From Climacium dendroides (lineage: Eukaryota; Streptophyta; Bryopsida; Hypnales; Climaciaceae), in assembly GCA_950106755.1 (NCBI GenBank), contig OX467086.1, positions 12,294,001-12,358,000 on the forward strand: a stretch of DNA of 64,000 bases, given 5' to 3'. Positions 1 to 12,834 of this stretch are shown here, piece after piece (position 1 is the first letter of the stretch; each line of letters opens with the position of its first letter). Below the pieces are notes generated by a model. The model worked only from the letters and a program-made list of their open reading frames with translations, searched no databases and had not been told where the DNA came from. The position numbers and the translations under genes are program-made.

Positions 1-2355
1 TGTTGCCCTCTTATGAATTTGTAGGGAGGGCAACACTGAACCTAATACCATGAATATGAATGTGTGAGACCTCTTCTCACTAAGTAGAGTGTCTAAAATA
101 CAGAAGAAGTCAACATCGCTACTTTCTACCTTTTATGATGCAACATACCTCCACAATCACTTTGGGAAGAAAAAAAAAGGGATGAAAAATAGCCTTTTGA
201 CATCCAATAGATAATTCTTTTGTCATCCATCATACAAAAAATGTCCACCACGACATTTGAGGGTTAGTCTATTTTCTACACCACTCCTGGCTAGCTCTAT
301 ATTGCAGACTTCAATTGCAAATATGAATTCAAAATTTCTAAATTTTATCATGCGTGGCAGATAAAAAGGGGTTTTTCCCAGGAGGTAAAACTGGAGACAA
401 GTGAGGGAGTTGCAGGCAGGGTGCAACTGTGCATGTTTTGTTATAGTGTAGTTACCCACCTTAATACTTGCCAGATATGACACCCAAAATCAAAATCAAA
501 ATCTGCCATGTAAGGGTGATTGACACTCACAGCACCATATGTTTCTAGATTCCATTAAAAGTGGGATTTCATCCTGCAAAATGTGGAAACATTCTATTTG
601 GAATGAACAACAGACACTGCCCAGGGCCGTGAGTCTTTCTCTCAGACTTGGAAATAATAGCTTACTAGTGTAAACCCAATGTTCATCTGATATCTATATC
701 TTAAATTTGTTTGTTTGTTTTGTTTGTTTTTCATGTTGAGATCCCCGGACCGTGCGTCCCCTAGTCGCGTGCTTGGTATTGTTGGAAAGCTCTCGGCAAT
801 GAGGGGTGCACTTGCTTGGTTTCGTGACATTTGGACGTATGGTGTGAAAGTTATTGAATTTTGAAGTTTTTATGAACTAAAAAAATTAGAAAATTACTTT
901 TCCTTTTGTTTTGACTGTGGCAACAGCACAGTGAGGGCACACCCATAACCTTTTAAGAGCAGGGGGAAAAACACAAAACAAGACAAAAAAATAAAATGGG
1001 CAGAGAATAGGATATTTTTTGGATTTTCAAGGCCGAAGGCATGAACCACCACTGGACAAAACTGAAGAATCACAAGTTTGTAGCATACTAGTGGTGTGGT
1101 GGTGTGGTGGGGGAGGCAAAATGAGGTCCCATGACAGAAGGGTATTATGAAAGCAAGAACGCAGGCCTGGCACCAATGCACACCAATATTGGTGCAACTC
1201 TTTTAACCCTTAAATGTCAACACAGACATCTGTCGTCCAATGAATGACAAAAAAGAAAAAGAAAAAAAGAAAAAAGAAAACCTCCTCCTCCTCCTCAACA
1301 GTCCTTTACAATGAAATTTTGTTGTGTAAAGAAAAAGATCAAAAAGAACAAAAAAAAAACCCAGAAAAAACCTTCATGAGCATGCAATCAACATTGGGTA
1401 TGCAACCCCCCGGACTCAAGTACGCCCTTGCTCTAGAAACCCCTCTACACGTTAATGAAAACTAAGGAATCCAGGACAACAGACTTCTGCTGCTGAGGGG
1501 GCACATGTTTCCAACTCATAGCCTAGCCCCCATGCAAGCATGGACCGAGATGACCTCCTTTTCGTGAGCCCCGAAATATTCTAACAAAACCATGGAATAA
1601 ATTATATGCTGCTGGTACTCTCCCCCGCCATGCTCACATGGAAATTTTAAAAAAAAAGAAAAGAAAGATTCCAACGTCCATGAATACAATCCACCGAAAC
1701 CCATGATCATGGGCCACCCCCCAAAAATTGCAAATGGGCGCAAGCAATTGTCATGTTCTTTCATGTTTGCAAACACTTGTAAGGTAATTCGAAGGACAAG
1801 ATTGTAGCAGCTCCCGGGGGTAGACTAGCCAAAAGGAGCATGGAGGGAAGTCTATTCATTCATGGAAGGAAAAAGAATCAAGCGGAGTCGTGAACTTGAA
1901 CTTGAACTTGGTCAAGTTTGTCACATGTTCGAACTATTTTATAAAATGGAAACTTCTGTGAATCTTGACCTTTTCACCTTTCACTTTAGAGTACTAAATG
2001 GTACAAAATGGAGTCTTGGTGGGAGTGAATGCATGGAGATGCATGTAGGCATGACATGGAATAGGAAAATGAAGGGTGTCTTGTCCCAAGAAAGTTACTT
2101 TGCGACGCATCGAAGTCAACAAAAATTTATAGAGATATTTCCATTTGTGTATATAGGGTGGGGAGGGGAGGTATGAGTCTCCACTAATTACAACAATACC
2201 CAATTCAAAAGTAGTGCATTCTTGTATAACTAACAAAAAAATATATTTGTATGGTGTCAAATGTCGAGAAATTAGTGTGGGACAATCTGATTGCACTATT
2301 TAGTGAAATAATACCATACTCATAGGAGTTAATATATTGACATGTACTTATGACA
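1..2355. other. AT-rich intergenic DNA, no gene recognised
   Basis: No reading frame here has recognisable protein features; the open frames are short and interrupted on both strands. There are purine/pyrimidine runs, for example an A/G-rich tract near 1245-1380. No repeat shared with the rest of the window was noticed by eye. Confidence 0.5.
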
Positions 2356-2528
2356 TATGATTATGTGTGTCCCAAAATGACATTTTACATATATTGGCCA
2401 TTGTCACTAGTGGGGATTGGATTCATGTGAGTTAGGTAAAAAAAAATGTCCACCAAATTCCTACAATTCCTTGAATATGTTGTCACCAAAATGATCAAAA
2501 ATATCATTTTGGGACATATATAATCATA
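2356..2528. mobile_element. Short MITE-like inverted-repeat element
   Basis: The ends are imperfect inverted repeats of about 30 bp: TGATTATGTGTGTCCCAAAA at the left matches the reverse complement of the segment ending in AATCATA at the right. TA lies at both boundaries, as expected for a Tc1/mariner (Stowaway-like) target duplication. The interior is non-coding. An inner small palindrome (CCAAAATGATC...ATCATTTTGG, about 2487-2512) overlaps the right end. The family assignment is an inference from the ends only. Confidence 0.55.
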
Positions 2529-2549
2529 GGATTTTGTAGTATGCTTAAT

Positions 2550-2805
2550 TGAGATGTGCAAAAAATTCAGAAATTTCCATCATGTAGATTGCAAGTTATT
2601 ACCCTTTGAAGTGACAAAAATCCTTTTGGAGGGCCCTACAAAAAAAACAAGCAACTGCACTTCACAAGGTCACATTTGTATGAAAAATGTACAAAATGGT
2701 GGTGCTTCCTTGAATTCATTCTTCATGGCAATTGGCTACATCCTTGAAACTTTTTAAATCATTTGAAATTGCACAACATATAGGAAAAAAATAGTAAAAA
2801 AAAAA
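2550..2805 (+). repeat. Dispersed repeat, copy 1 (partner at 47.5-47.8 kb)
   Basis: This segment is similar to the reverse complement of 47515-47790, including the tail GCACAACATATAGGAAAAAA against GTACAACATATAGGAAAAAA. Both copies keep an open frame in the same register (FRNFHHVDCKLLPFEVTKIL here, FRIFHHLIHKILLFEFIKIL there). The shared frame might reflect a former coding sequence, but I recognise no protein family and the frame is short. Confidence 0.55.
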
Positions 2806-5800
2806 GATGTAGACAATGATTTAGAATAATAAATTGTTAACAATTTATTTATTGAATTGAAAAATGTCAATCTCCATGGATGTAATATTGTAATAAAAAA
2901 TCTACACCTACTCTTTTTATGTTTTTCAAAAGTGTTAAAAATTGAGTTGAAGAAAGGACTTCAAAGTTTATTTTATAATAGAGAATCCATAATTGTTCTG
3001 CAAACTAAAATACCTCGTAACTTTTGACTCATTGATCAAAATGGAACAATTCAAAGCTTTTATTTATATATAAAATCTAAAAAAACAATTCCAAACTTTT
3101 ATTTTTTTTAAAAATATTTTTTTAGATCTGCCTTGATTATCTGAGTTGAAAAATAAACTACATGTTAGGCCATAACTTTTAACTCATATTTTCAAATGTC
3201 ATGAAATTTATTGCACATGAAAGATATTCCTCGTACACACCTTCTATTAAAATTTGGGCCAAAAACATAAAAATCTCTAGTCACACATACCTGCTTAAAA
3301 TTTATATGTTACCAAAAAACACAACTTGGTCCTTTTGGAGTTAAGGTAGCGAAAAGTTTGTCCTCTCACCTTTTGTATGTACAAGGAATTTACATATTTG
3401 AAGATGGAATGAATCTCATAACAATGACCATAAGTAGTAGGAAATAATAAGTTTTAGTTGAGATTCCAATATTAAGTTGGCAACAAAAGAAATGTAACTA
3501 AGATTCTGTAATCAACTTTAAATATATAGTGAACTTTGAATTAGTACTCAATAGTCATATTTATTAAATAAAAATAGAGATGCATATTCATCCTTTGGAA
3601 AATAGAAAGATGCCATTTCTATTACAAACACTATTTCTACTAGGAACATGATGTGTATATGATCAACTAAAAAATAGGGTTTGTAACTGTGCATTAAATT
3701 ACATAATGAATCTAAAAGCCACTATGGATTGAGTTTTGCAATTGAAATTAGCATACATGAAATTCATTTTATTTACAAGGCTTGAGATTCCCTAAAGCTG
3801 TACATATTCAAAATGTGTCTAAAAGATTGTTGTAACTTGTCTTTTGGGTGGATAGTGAGGCAGAGGTTCACCCCACCTCTCCACCCAAATTAAATATATA
3901 TTTTTTAACTTTCCAATTCAACCTCCAACCCAAATTAAATATATTTTTTAATTCCCCAAATCCAAACCCCAGTCCAACCCCAACTCCAACCTCACCCAAA
4001 TCCTAAACATCCCCCACACCCCTAATTTGTAATTTAAGATTGACATGGGGTTGTATAATTGATATGGGATTTTAGTGTGTTACATGTATACATCTACTGT
4101 ACTTGTATTCATACTCATACTCATATCCATACAAATACAATATATTTTCTATACTCATATCCATATTTTGTATTTGTATCTATATTCTATACATGTATTC
4201 ATATTAGTCTTCTATACATGTATCCATATTTGTATTCTAAATCCATATCCATATTTGTTTTTGTATCCTAAATCGACGGCTTGGAGATTGGTTTTATTTA
4301 TTTTCCCTATGAGAAGATCTATGGTCTGAAATTTTTTAAATTAAAAAATGAGAAGGGGGAGGCAAGAAGAGGGGTCGCATCTTTTCACCAGATGGTGTCT
4401 AAAAGATGCAAACAATTCTTGTTCTTGTAGTAACCTAGGTGAAAAAATGCATAGTGTTGATCTTGATGTAAAAAAGTGTCCCGCCCCTTCCAATGCTGTC
4501 GATCTATAATTTAAAAAGTAAACAATCAACATTGATTGCCTTATCGTGAGAGACAATTTTAACCATCAAGAAGATTAGGGTTTGGTGCTTTAGGATGTAG
4601 AATATGGAATGTACACAATATATGTAATACACACAAAATATTGATAAGGAAATGTATGGAATACATACATATCTACGCAAAGTGTGGATATGAATTCATA
4701 TAGATATACATAAAATACATACAGCAATCGATATTCCATATCCATTGCAGTCCAAACAACTTTCAAAAAAATAAAAATGTGAAGTTTAGGTGGATATTTT
4801 ACAAGTAGAATTAATGAATTAATGAATTCTTTCACAAGTGTTTGTCATAATGTGCTTAAAAGATGTAATTAGTATTATAAAAAAATTGCTTGGTCTTTAG
4901 AAAAGACTATAAAGTAGCAATGACCTAAAAGTTTTTTTTTTAAGCTGAAGATTGTAGTAATATAGGTATTGAAAATAGCTATGTTGATGCTTTAGTAATT
5001 TGCTAAAACTTATAGAATAATTTGTTTTAAGGAGATCTTTGTTGGTAAGGTATCTAAAAAGGTAGGTGTTGTCTACAATTTGCCTTGAGCTCTTTAACCA
5101 CTGAAAGGGGTTGAAAACATTTAATTACCTTTGTGATATATAATGTGCGTTTTAGGATATGAAGATGTATTTGAAGATTGAAATGACTTGAATATTTTTG
5201 CAAACTCATAAAGTACCCATATAAATGTTATATAAAAAATTTGTGATTCTTTTGGACTTTGATGTACAATTTTCATAAAATGGTGTGTTTACATAATAGG
5301 CAAAAATATGAAATTCTACTCATATTATCAATTTGTTATGGCGCAAAATGTATAATGAATGCCTAAATCACTTGTCAATCTTTTGCATTGGATAGACCTA
5401 TCAATTTTTGGGGTGGCCATGCGTTTGCTTTTGTAATAAAAATCACATGAAAATGTAGTAAATTGTTCATACAACATTGGATTTAAAAATGCCATACATT
5501 TGTTTCACACTAAGAGGATGGTATGTGGATACAAACAAGTGTTGATCAATTGTGGGTATAGTGACTTCATGGTACTTGGAGGTCTTTATTTTCAAAGTAT
5601 GAAATCCATTCCTTTTGACTTATGCTTCATTCTTTGGAGAATGACATTGAATTCTTTGTAAGACACGAGAAAAAGGATTGGATTTAGGGTTAGAAGTAGT
5701 GAGCAAGTAAAAAATGAACAATGATTACAAGCTATGCTAGTCATCTTTTAGAAATATAGCAACCTTAACCCATGTATGCAACCATGTCTTGATATTTGAA

Positions 5801-6723
5801 TGTATTTCAACGTGATTTCAAGCACTTCAATGAATTAAACTATATTTGATCCAAAATTTGCCCCATAAAATGTGCCACAAAATACATCTCACAACCTTCA
5901 TCTTATTTATAAAATTGAACAATTTACATTGTAACATGATGCATTTATTTAAAGTTCAATTTGGTTCTCAATTCCCCATAGAAATTAATAAAGGGAATCA
6001 CAAGTCTTATTAGATATTGTTTCATGTAGACCACTAGATATAGTTTGTTAAAAATGTTATTGATAAGGATAAATGCGCAAGGAACTACACCTTAATTAGC
6101 AAAAAGAGAATGGTGATTTACTTTCAATTGGATCTTAAACCCAACCACCGATTATGATACATCATTCAAATTCCCAAGGTGCATTCACTAAAAGAATTTC
6201 ATACCACATACAAATTTAACCTTTAGAGGACATTTGAAGTCCTAGGAGGACTATCCAAATTTGAATTAATTTAAAAAAAAAAATGGGCATCATGTAGCTT
6301 GTTCAAATGCCCAATTAATGATGAGCTTCCACCCTCCTCAAGGCCACAACAATCTCAAAACCATTGTTTCAAAAATTTATCAAACTTTTCCAATGCAAAA
6401 ACTACAAATTCAAATTGTGATTCAATGGTAAGTCTAGGGTTCAAATTGTGAACCCCAGACCTAGATTGATAGATACCAGAAGACAGAGAGAATGATACCA
6501 AGAAAATTCACATGTAGTTGAAGGAGTTTTCCTGAAATTTTATTGAGCACTCGCACCCTCGAGGTGGGTTGATTGTTTAAGGGTTAAAAAAAGTTATTAT
6601 TATTCACTGAGCATCGTTAGAATTTGATATCCCAACATTTTTTTTTCTCACATCCAAGTTGTAAGCAAGTGATTATACATATGTGACCTGGATTCTCTCC
6701 AAACCTTTGGACTAGCTATAAAA
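2806..6723. other. Intergenic AT-rich DNA with short local repeats
   Basis: No gene is recognised. At 3880-3960 a segment around CCCAAATTAAATATAT is present twice in tandem. At 4085-4270 there is a degenerate run of CATAYTCATATCC-type units, with a comparable run in the opposite sense at 4600-4745. These give apparent Tyr/His/Ile-rich open frames that are low-complexity artefacts. Confidence 0.5.
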
Positions 6724-6725
6724 TA

Positions 6726-7621
6726 CTACCTTTGTCCCAAAATGACCTTGTTGAACAAAATGTTTTAGATTAGGGATAAAAATAACATTCTAAAGACTTG
6801 TTTCACATTATAAGTAGAATTTAGGGCCAATTCACACTATGGCCGTCCAAACTGAGAGGCCGTGGGAGTGAGTGGCCAAACTTTGATGAGAGTCCAAAGA
6901 AATGAGCAATTAATAGGCAAACTCCATAACCTCTCGACCATAGTCTGGGTCTCCATAGTATGGCCGCCTAAACCTCCTTTGAGAGTCCGTCACTTTGTAG
7001 GCACTTTTCTTGCCATGTAGGCAATTGGGAGGGTGACAATCTTTGAGTTGTGCCTTCTAGTGTGAAGGGTCGAGAGGCCAAACTCTTGGTTTCTTGAAAT
7101 GTGATTGGTGGAAACCCACAACCTCTCAACCTTCGACCATAGTGTGAATTGGCCCCTAGTGTACTCTTGACGTCCAAAAAACTTTGAGCTTCATAATCCT
7201 TTTCAAAGTGTAGTTTTGAAGTATTAAGAAGTGAAATTTTGGAGGCATTTTCAAAGAGAACCATTGGTCATTTAATTATTGAATGTGAAATTTTCATTTT
7301 ATGGGCATTTAGTGTGTAAACAAGACTATGTTTAAACATCTATTTCACTTCCCAAAGCTTCATCTCCAATTGACAAATACTCAAAAGAGGTGCAAAAAGT
7401 AAGAACAAACAATGTTGATTGATCCCTCCAATCATTTCATTTGTCTTTTAATTGATGATTGCGTGAATGAAGGGGGAACTACTACTCAAAGTTGTTTGCT
7501 AGTCCCGAAAAGCAATCAAAAGCCAAATTTGACCTATTCCAACATCACAAAGTGCAACAGAAAGATCATTTTGGGACCAAAAATCAAGGGCAACCGGAAG
7601 ATCATTATGGGAAGGAGGGAG
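6726..7621. mobile_element. Stowaway/Tc1-mariner-like MITE carrying a nested MITE
   Basis: The left end reads TA|CTACCTTTGTCCCAAAATGA and the right end reads TCATTATGGGAAGGAGGGAG|TA. These are near-complementary termini of the CTCCCTCCGTCCCA type known from plant Stowaway elements, with TA on each side. The element is longer than usual for the family, partly because a second inverted-repeat element lies inside it. No transposase frame is visible. Confidence 0.65.
6824..7155. mobile_element. PIF/Harbinger-like (Tourist-type) MITE nested in the element above
   Basis: The terminal inverted repeats are GGGCCAATTCACACTATGG at the left and its complement CCATAGTGTGAATTGGCCC at the right. Both are flanked by A/T-rich triplets (TTA left, CTA right), resembling a 3-bp TWA-type target duplication with one change. 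GGGCC-starting ends and a 3-bp target are typical of Harbinger MITEs. The interior is non-coding. Confidence 0.65.
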
Positions 7622-7624
7622 TAA

Positions 7625-8225
7625 CAATATAGAGAATTCCCCTCAGCACATTTTCTTCAACAAGATCTCTTCAAGCAGAACATAGTTCCAAACTCTTCGA
7701 GGACAACCTAACGATTGTTCCCACACTTTCAAATATGCAGCACTATTCCATCGGCATCAATAAAATCTAGATCTCCATCCCCGGTAATCTCCAAATACAG
7801 AAAGCTAAAAGACACACAGTCGAACTTCACTCTCCACGAGGATGCGCAATGTTGACTAAAATGAAAAGGAACTTAGCACCTTCGAACCTCGGATTCGGAC
7901 AACCCAAGAAAAGCCACGTAATGACAAGAATTTGTTTTTAATGCATCAGTCGCATTCTTCAGCACCCGCCTGCAATCGTCCAGACACCATTTCAGTGCAT
8001 GACTGAGTTGCATATTGAAAGGCTTGAGTCGGTTATTGAACACAACCCTCTCCTCTAGACTACATTAGTCTCTTTTAAGAGCGCAGGTGGAGGATGGGTT
8101 TATCACTCTCGGACACTCCTCGTTTCTAACCGCAATGTGCCATGTGGTGATGAAAGCAACATGGGAGGGTTATGTAATATGCAATGGTTGACATTCTCAA
8201 AACAAACTAATTTGAAATCATAGGA
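7625..8225. other. Region downstream of the small membrane protein gene
   Basis: No gene is recognised. It lies 3' of the minus-strand gene ending at 8226 and probably contains its 3' UTR. Base composition is less AT-rich than the surrounding tracts. Confidence 0.4.
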
Positions 8226-9743
8226 TCACATTCTCATAAGAGGTTCTAGTACAGGGGGACCAACCGAAAGAGGTCGAGAAGGAGCGGCACCACCACTTGC
8301 ACGCTCAAGCTGCTGTATCCGTTTCTCCAATTGCGAGTAATACCCTTCTACCTACACACCAAAACATCAAGGATACAGAATTTTGAGAACTCGGCCTACA
8401 AGTTCAGAACTTGGCTCATTTCTGAGCCACAACAATCTCGTCCAGTTGTCAGGAATGACAGTTCCAGTACTGTAATGCTTCATTAAACTACGCAAATCAG
8501 CTCGTCATCACCGCTTCATAATGCTTTCGAATAAGCACTCACTAAGCCCCAACATGCACACTTGCTTCAGATTTATAATAAGGTAAAGGTACTTAATGGA
8601 GGCAGGTACCTAAATGCGACCCCCTCAAAACTTGCACGGTGAGTACACATTGATTCTGATTTTGAGAATGTAGAAACCTTTATCGTATTGCCTTTCAGTT
8701 ACCAATTATTTTTTTAACCTCTTAATAAGGCATATGGCATCAAACAGAGAATTTATTACTGGATTGGAATCCTCTTTGACTTGGTACCAAGAATATAAAA
8801 TGTTGACCACTATGCTAACAGAAACTATGTTTAGCGCTTTAAGAGGTGTAGGGTTTTGAGCTTAACCCAAAAACTATGTACACCGACCCATTTAAAGCAG
8901 GACCGAAAGTGCGGGCCGCTGATAAGGTAGAGGATACAAAAGGGTTGGGTACCTGATCACGTCTGCTAGCAACTCATCATTTGCACTGTTGAAGATTGGC
9001 TTTTCAATTAGCAAGCTGGATGTAGGCATAATTTGGCTAAACATCTTTGAGCGCGGATCTTTAAATGGAAATGGGGTTGCAAACTGTCACTGATAGTGTT
9101 CACCAACCTCCTACTTTGAAATTGCACAGGAAATTCCTCCATAGTGATAAAAGTTTGACCTCAACAGCTTTCGCTCTCATAAATCTTCCAAAATCACACA
9201 ACTACATATTGGATAAAATGCATAGAATGATGCAAATAATATCCAATACCCTATATATATTCAAACTGGCAGAACAATTCCAACAATTCAGGAACAACCC
9301 TAGATGTCTCCTGTTCAAGATGTCCCTACCAGCGACATCTTACAGCGGAGGTCCCCGATTCTACATCTGTCCCCTCATAGAAAATCCTAACCCACTGTCG
9401 AATACTAATCGCCATGAGAGTAACCAACTAGGTCTTCAACACTTAAAACTCGCAGTAAAACCCTAAAATAAGAATGACTCACCTATAACAAACACTTCAG
9501 AACTGGATCACAATTAGGTCTGGAGCTTACATTCTAATCCTCATCATTCCCAAATCCTCAAAACAACCCCACAAAACATCTCCAGTCACACTCGTAAACC
9601 CTATTCAAGCCCATTCCACAAACACGCACCTCGTCGGCGAGAGTGTGGTGGCTGCCCCACACATCCCTCTGCAGCTGAAACATGGCGATGCCCGAAGCCA
9701 CTGCGAATCCCGTGAAGAACGAAGTAGCACGCACTCGAAACAT
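8226..9743 (-). CDS. Small single-pass membrane protein, 2 exons, 79 aa, unknown function
   Basis: Exon 1 is 9743-9630 and exon 2 is 8351-8226. The donor is GAG|GTGCGT and the acceptor is TGTGTAG|GTAGAA; they join in phase 0. The protein starts MFRVRATSFFTGFAVASGIA, so residues 8-24 form a hydrophobic segment right after a basic N-terminus. A charged C-terminal part follows (VEGYYSQLEKRIQQLERASG), which looks like a short coiled coil, and then a Pro-rich end. The ATG at 9743 was chosen because the open frame upstream has no other ATG. The layout resembles small plant-conserved organelle or membrane proteins, but I cannot name it. The intron of about 1.3 kb contains an unrelated plus-strand open frame (9065-9466) that I do not accept as a gene. 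Confidence 0.68.
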
Positions 9744-9791
9744 TATAGCTCTGATCGAAACCCTACCGTTTCGGTTTCCCTTTGGACCCAA

Positions 9792-10146
9792 AATGCGATT
9801 GCCCTCAACGCAAATTCGGCGTCCACTGCATCACCAGAGGGCAGGAAAAGAGATGAGTGATTGATCACGTCGACGTGAGAATGAAAACTACGCGAAATGA
9901 AGCAACGAACTGTTGGTAAATGAGAAAGACGGGGTTTGACCTACGACCGTGATTTCACGGTTCTGGGCGTCGTATTCAGTGTTGCTGACCTCTTTATTAT
10001 CACACTCTCTAATATCACATGTTGGTATAATCTGAAAACATGTTTCGAAATGTACACATGTGATTGGACCTCCAGTCTATGCCCTTAAAGAGTTCTATAT
10101 GAAATGAAGTATAGACCTAAGAGCATTGGGGGTTGAATTTTGTTTT
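9792..10146. promoter_or_regulatory. Presumed 5' region of the 79-aa protein gene
   Basis: This sequence is upstream of the minus-strand start at 9743 and is relatively GC-rich up to about 9990, as for a promoter/5' UTR region. No clear TATA box was identified. From about 10000 it becomes AT-rich intergenic DNA. Confidence 0.3.
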
Positions 10147-10150
10147 TTAA

Positions 10151-11083
10151 CCCCTAAAACCCCGAGGGTATTTTTTGTCTAAAACCATTTAGAACTACCA
10201 CTTTTGTTGCGTTCACCTAAGAAAACCAAAAAAATGTGTTCTTTCAAAAGCCAACCGTAGGATCTTGTATTTAACTTGTTTGAGAAGATGTGGTAAGAAT
10301 TTCATCAAATTTGACCGCATAGATTGCAAGATATTTGCATCCAAAGTGAAGAAAACAAATTTTTTTGCAACTTGCTTGAGAACTTGCTTGATTAGATTTT
10401 TTGGCTTTGAATCTTTTTAACTAAATTTTTTTGCATTGTTAATTTTGATCATCTAAGTTTTTATGTTGAATAGTTGAGTTGAGAATCTTAAAAAAAAATT
10501 CAACAAAAAATACTTAATTTTCACTCATTAAAAAATAGTTAAGTAGAAGTAGGTTAAAGATTGAAGGAAAAACTAAATCATTAATGGTTTTAAGATGGAA
10601 TTGACGTACAATAATCCCAATGGTGAGATTGTTTTAGAAAGCAAACCTAACCTTGTTTAACATTCTTTTTTGGAAAATTGTAAAAATTGCATTCACAAAT
10701 GAATCCTTTAAGTTATTTTTTCAAGAAGATGCTTTGATTGCCCAAAAAACTAAGATTGTCCATTACTTTCTCATAACTAGTCCAAATAGAATGAATCAAA
10801 GCTTCAAATGTAGACAAAAATACAAGTTTTTAGGAAAAAATATTTTAAAATATATTTCAACTTAAATTTTTTTTTTGGTGCTATCCATTGACTTTTATTT
10901 TTGGTTTATTGTGCCATAACTTTTTCTCCTCAGCACCGATTGAAACAAAAATTGTACATTTACAAAGCTCTTGGCAAACTCCACAACCTCAAAAAATCTC
11001 AAAAGCATTCACTAAAAATTGAGACAATAGAAACCTATTCGGATCCAAATTGTCCCCTAAGGGGACAAATGGTCCTTTAGGGG
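10151..11083 (+). mobile_element. TTAA-bounded non-autonomous element, copy 1
   Basis: The element is flanked by TTAA at 10147-10150 and 11084-11087. Ends are CCCCTAAAACCCCGAGGG at the left and GGTCCTTTAGGGG at the right, giving a short terminal inverted repeat of the CCCCTAAA type. The interior is about 930 bp, AT-rich, without long frames. It aligns along its length with 31263-32163 (+), 32820-33738 (-), and more weakly with 40947-41922 (+) and about 52590-53683 (+). A TTAA target site is the hallmark of the piggyBac superfamily, but no transposase is present to confirm this. Confidence 0.7.
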
Positions 11084-11087
11084 TTAA

Positions 11088-12830
11088 ATAATTTTGAGGA
11101 AGCACTTTTGATGATATTTTTTTTAATTCTACACTTAGAATTTTTGCATAGATGCACATGAGGATTGTCTTGAATGCAAGTCCCAATTTGTAGAATTTGG
11201 ATTAGTAGATGTTAAATTATATCCAATTTGATCTTCTTATTCTTGATATTAGCAAATCAAGCCATTATGAAACCTTTTTATATTTAAGTCCTTTTTAAAA
11301 AAAAATTCTACGGATTATGAACTGAATTTATTTGCACAAGTTGTACTTATAGAGTTTTTAGTAGATCCGAAATTTGAAAGATGAACTATGCATTTGTAAA
11401 ATTATTCAAATGTTTTTAGCAAAATTATATACATCTTACAATCATTGAGAGATTTTTCACATGTAAATTTTGGGACAATAAGATTCAAATGCTTAGCTAA
11501 ATGATGCAAGAGTTGGATTCCAAATTTAATCCAAATAATTTTTTTTATCCCCCTTATTAAGACTAGAAATACATCCTATAGTTTCAAAACCAGTTTAGCA
11601 AATTGGGTCAAAATTAGTAGATTAGGAAGGTACTAATATTACAAAATTCATTAAATAAATAAAAAAATTTAATTGTAAAATTTTGACTTTATGATAACCT
11701 ACCCTCTAAAATGAGAAAAACCAAAATGGGCTGAATTTTTGCCCTCTTTAACTATTTTTTAAAATTATTATTTTCATTTAAAGTCTAAAATTCAAAGACA
11801 TCATCTACAAAGGAATAATTTTTATAAAAATATATATTACATCTTTTTCACTACTATAAATCTATAATAAACCAAATAATTTAAATTGTGTATAATAATT
11901 TATAGCTCATTTTTAAAATTATTTTGAATTATGCTTATTTTCCATTAAATAGATGTGAAATACAAGTACCTACAAACATTTCTATCCCATCTTTGATAGA
12001 TTCCTAATTTACTAATGGCTAAGCAAATCCCTTCAATCAAACAATCAATCGTGAGCTAAGTATTTCTTTGAAAGAATTTGTAGAAGGGATTCTAAGAATA
12101 ATTCTATGAATTCATTGTTTTTAAGATAGATGTAAAACAGACTTCCTTGTATACACATTTTTTGACATTCAAAAATACCCTTCTATATATTCATTATCCT
12201 TTAGAAATTTTACTAAAAAGAGTTAAAAATTTCAATTCTCATTTCTATGAGTAATGTTTGAAGTACATTTAATTTAGACCTGATTTTTGAAAATATATCC
12301 TTTGTACCGCTCTACTAATTAACTATATATTATTTCTTTTTTCAAATTTTATTTTACCAAAATCTCATAGTACTCATAGTACCACCTCCAAATGCAATAT
12401 CATCACTAAGTGTTTCTTGCTTTCACCCAACAATAGAAACCAAAATCAATAAGTAGTCTTAGTTGGTATCATAGACACTATCAAAAAGAATTTTGAGACA
12501 TCACTCATTATTTGCATTTATTATTCTTGTCTTTGGAATGTCCAATAAGAAAATTCAATCATATGACAATGTGAAGATTAAAAAGATTACAAGTAACTAC
12601 ACCGTAATCATAGAAAATGATGAACACCACATCTCATAACTAAGTCACTACGAAAAGTGTCACATCTCAATTGCCAGTCATGCATCAACAGAAGACCTCG
12701 GCCAGATGTATGTCACCCGAAGTCTGTATAGAAAGCTTGTTGCTGGCCTATGTTGATCGCAGCCCAAGCTTATCTGGCCAGTTGCACCCAATTCTGTACC
12801 TCGCTCGCATTCAGTTCGCAAGCAGATCCA
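11088..12830. other. AT-rich intergenic DNA
   Basis: No gene or strong repeat was recognised. It contains long A/T runs and only short open frames. Confidence 0.5.
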
Positions 12831-12834
12831 CTTT

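Noticed and set aside
4059..4329. Overlapping Tyr/His/Ile-rich open frames
   Set aside because: They are produced by a degenerate CATAC/CATATCC simple repeat, not by codon selection.
9065..9466. 133-codon plus-strand open frame
   Set aside because: It lies in the intron of the minus-strand 79-aa gene, has no recognisable motif, and its beginning resembles a dispersed repeat block also found at 56.08 kb.
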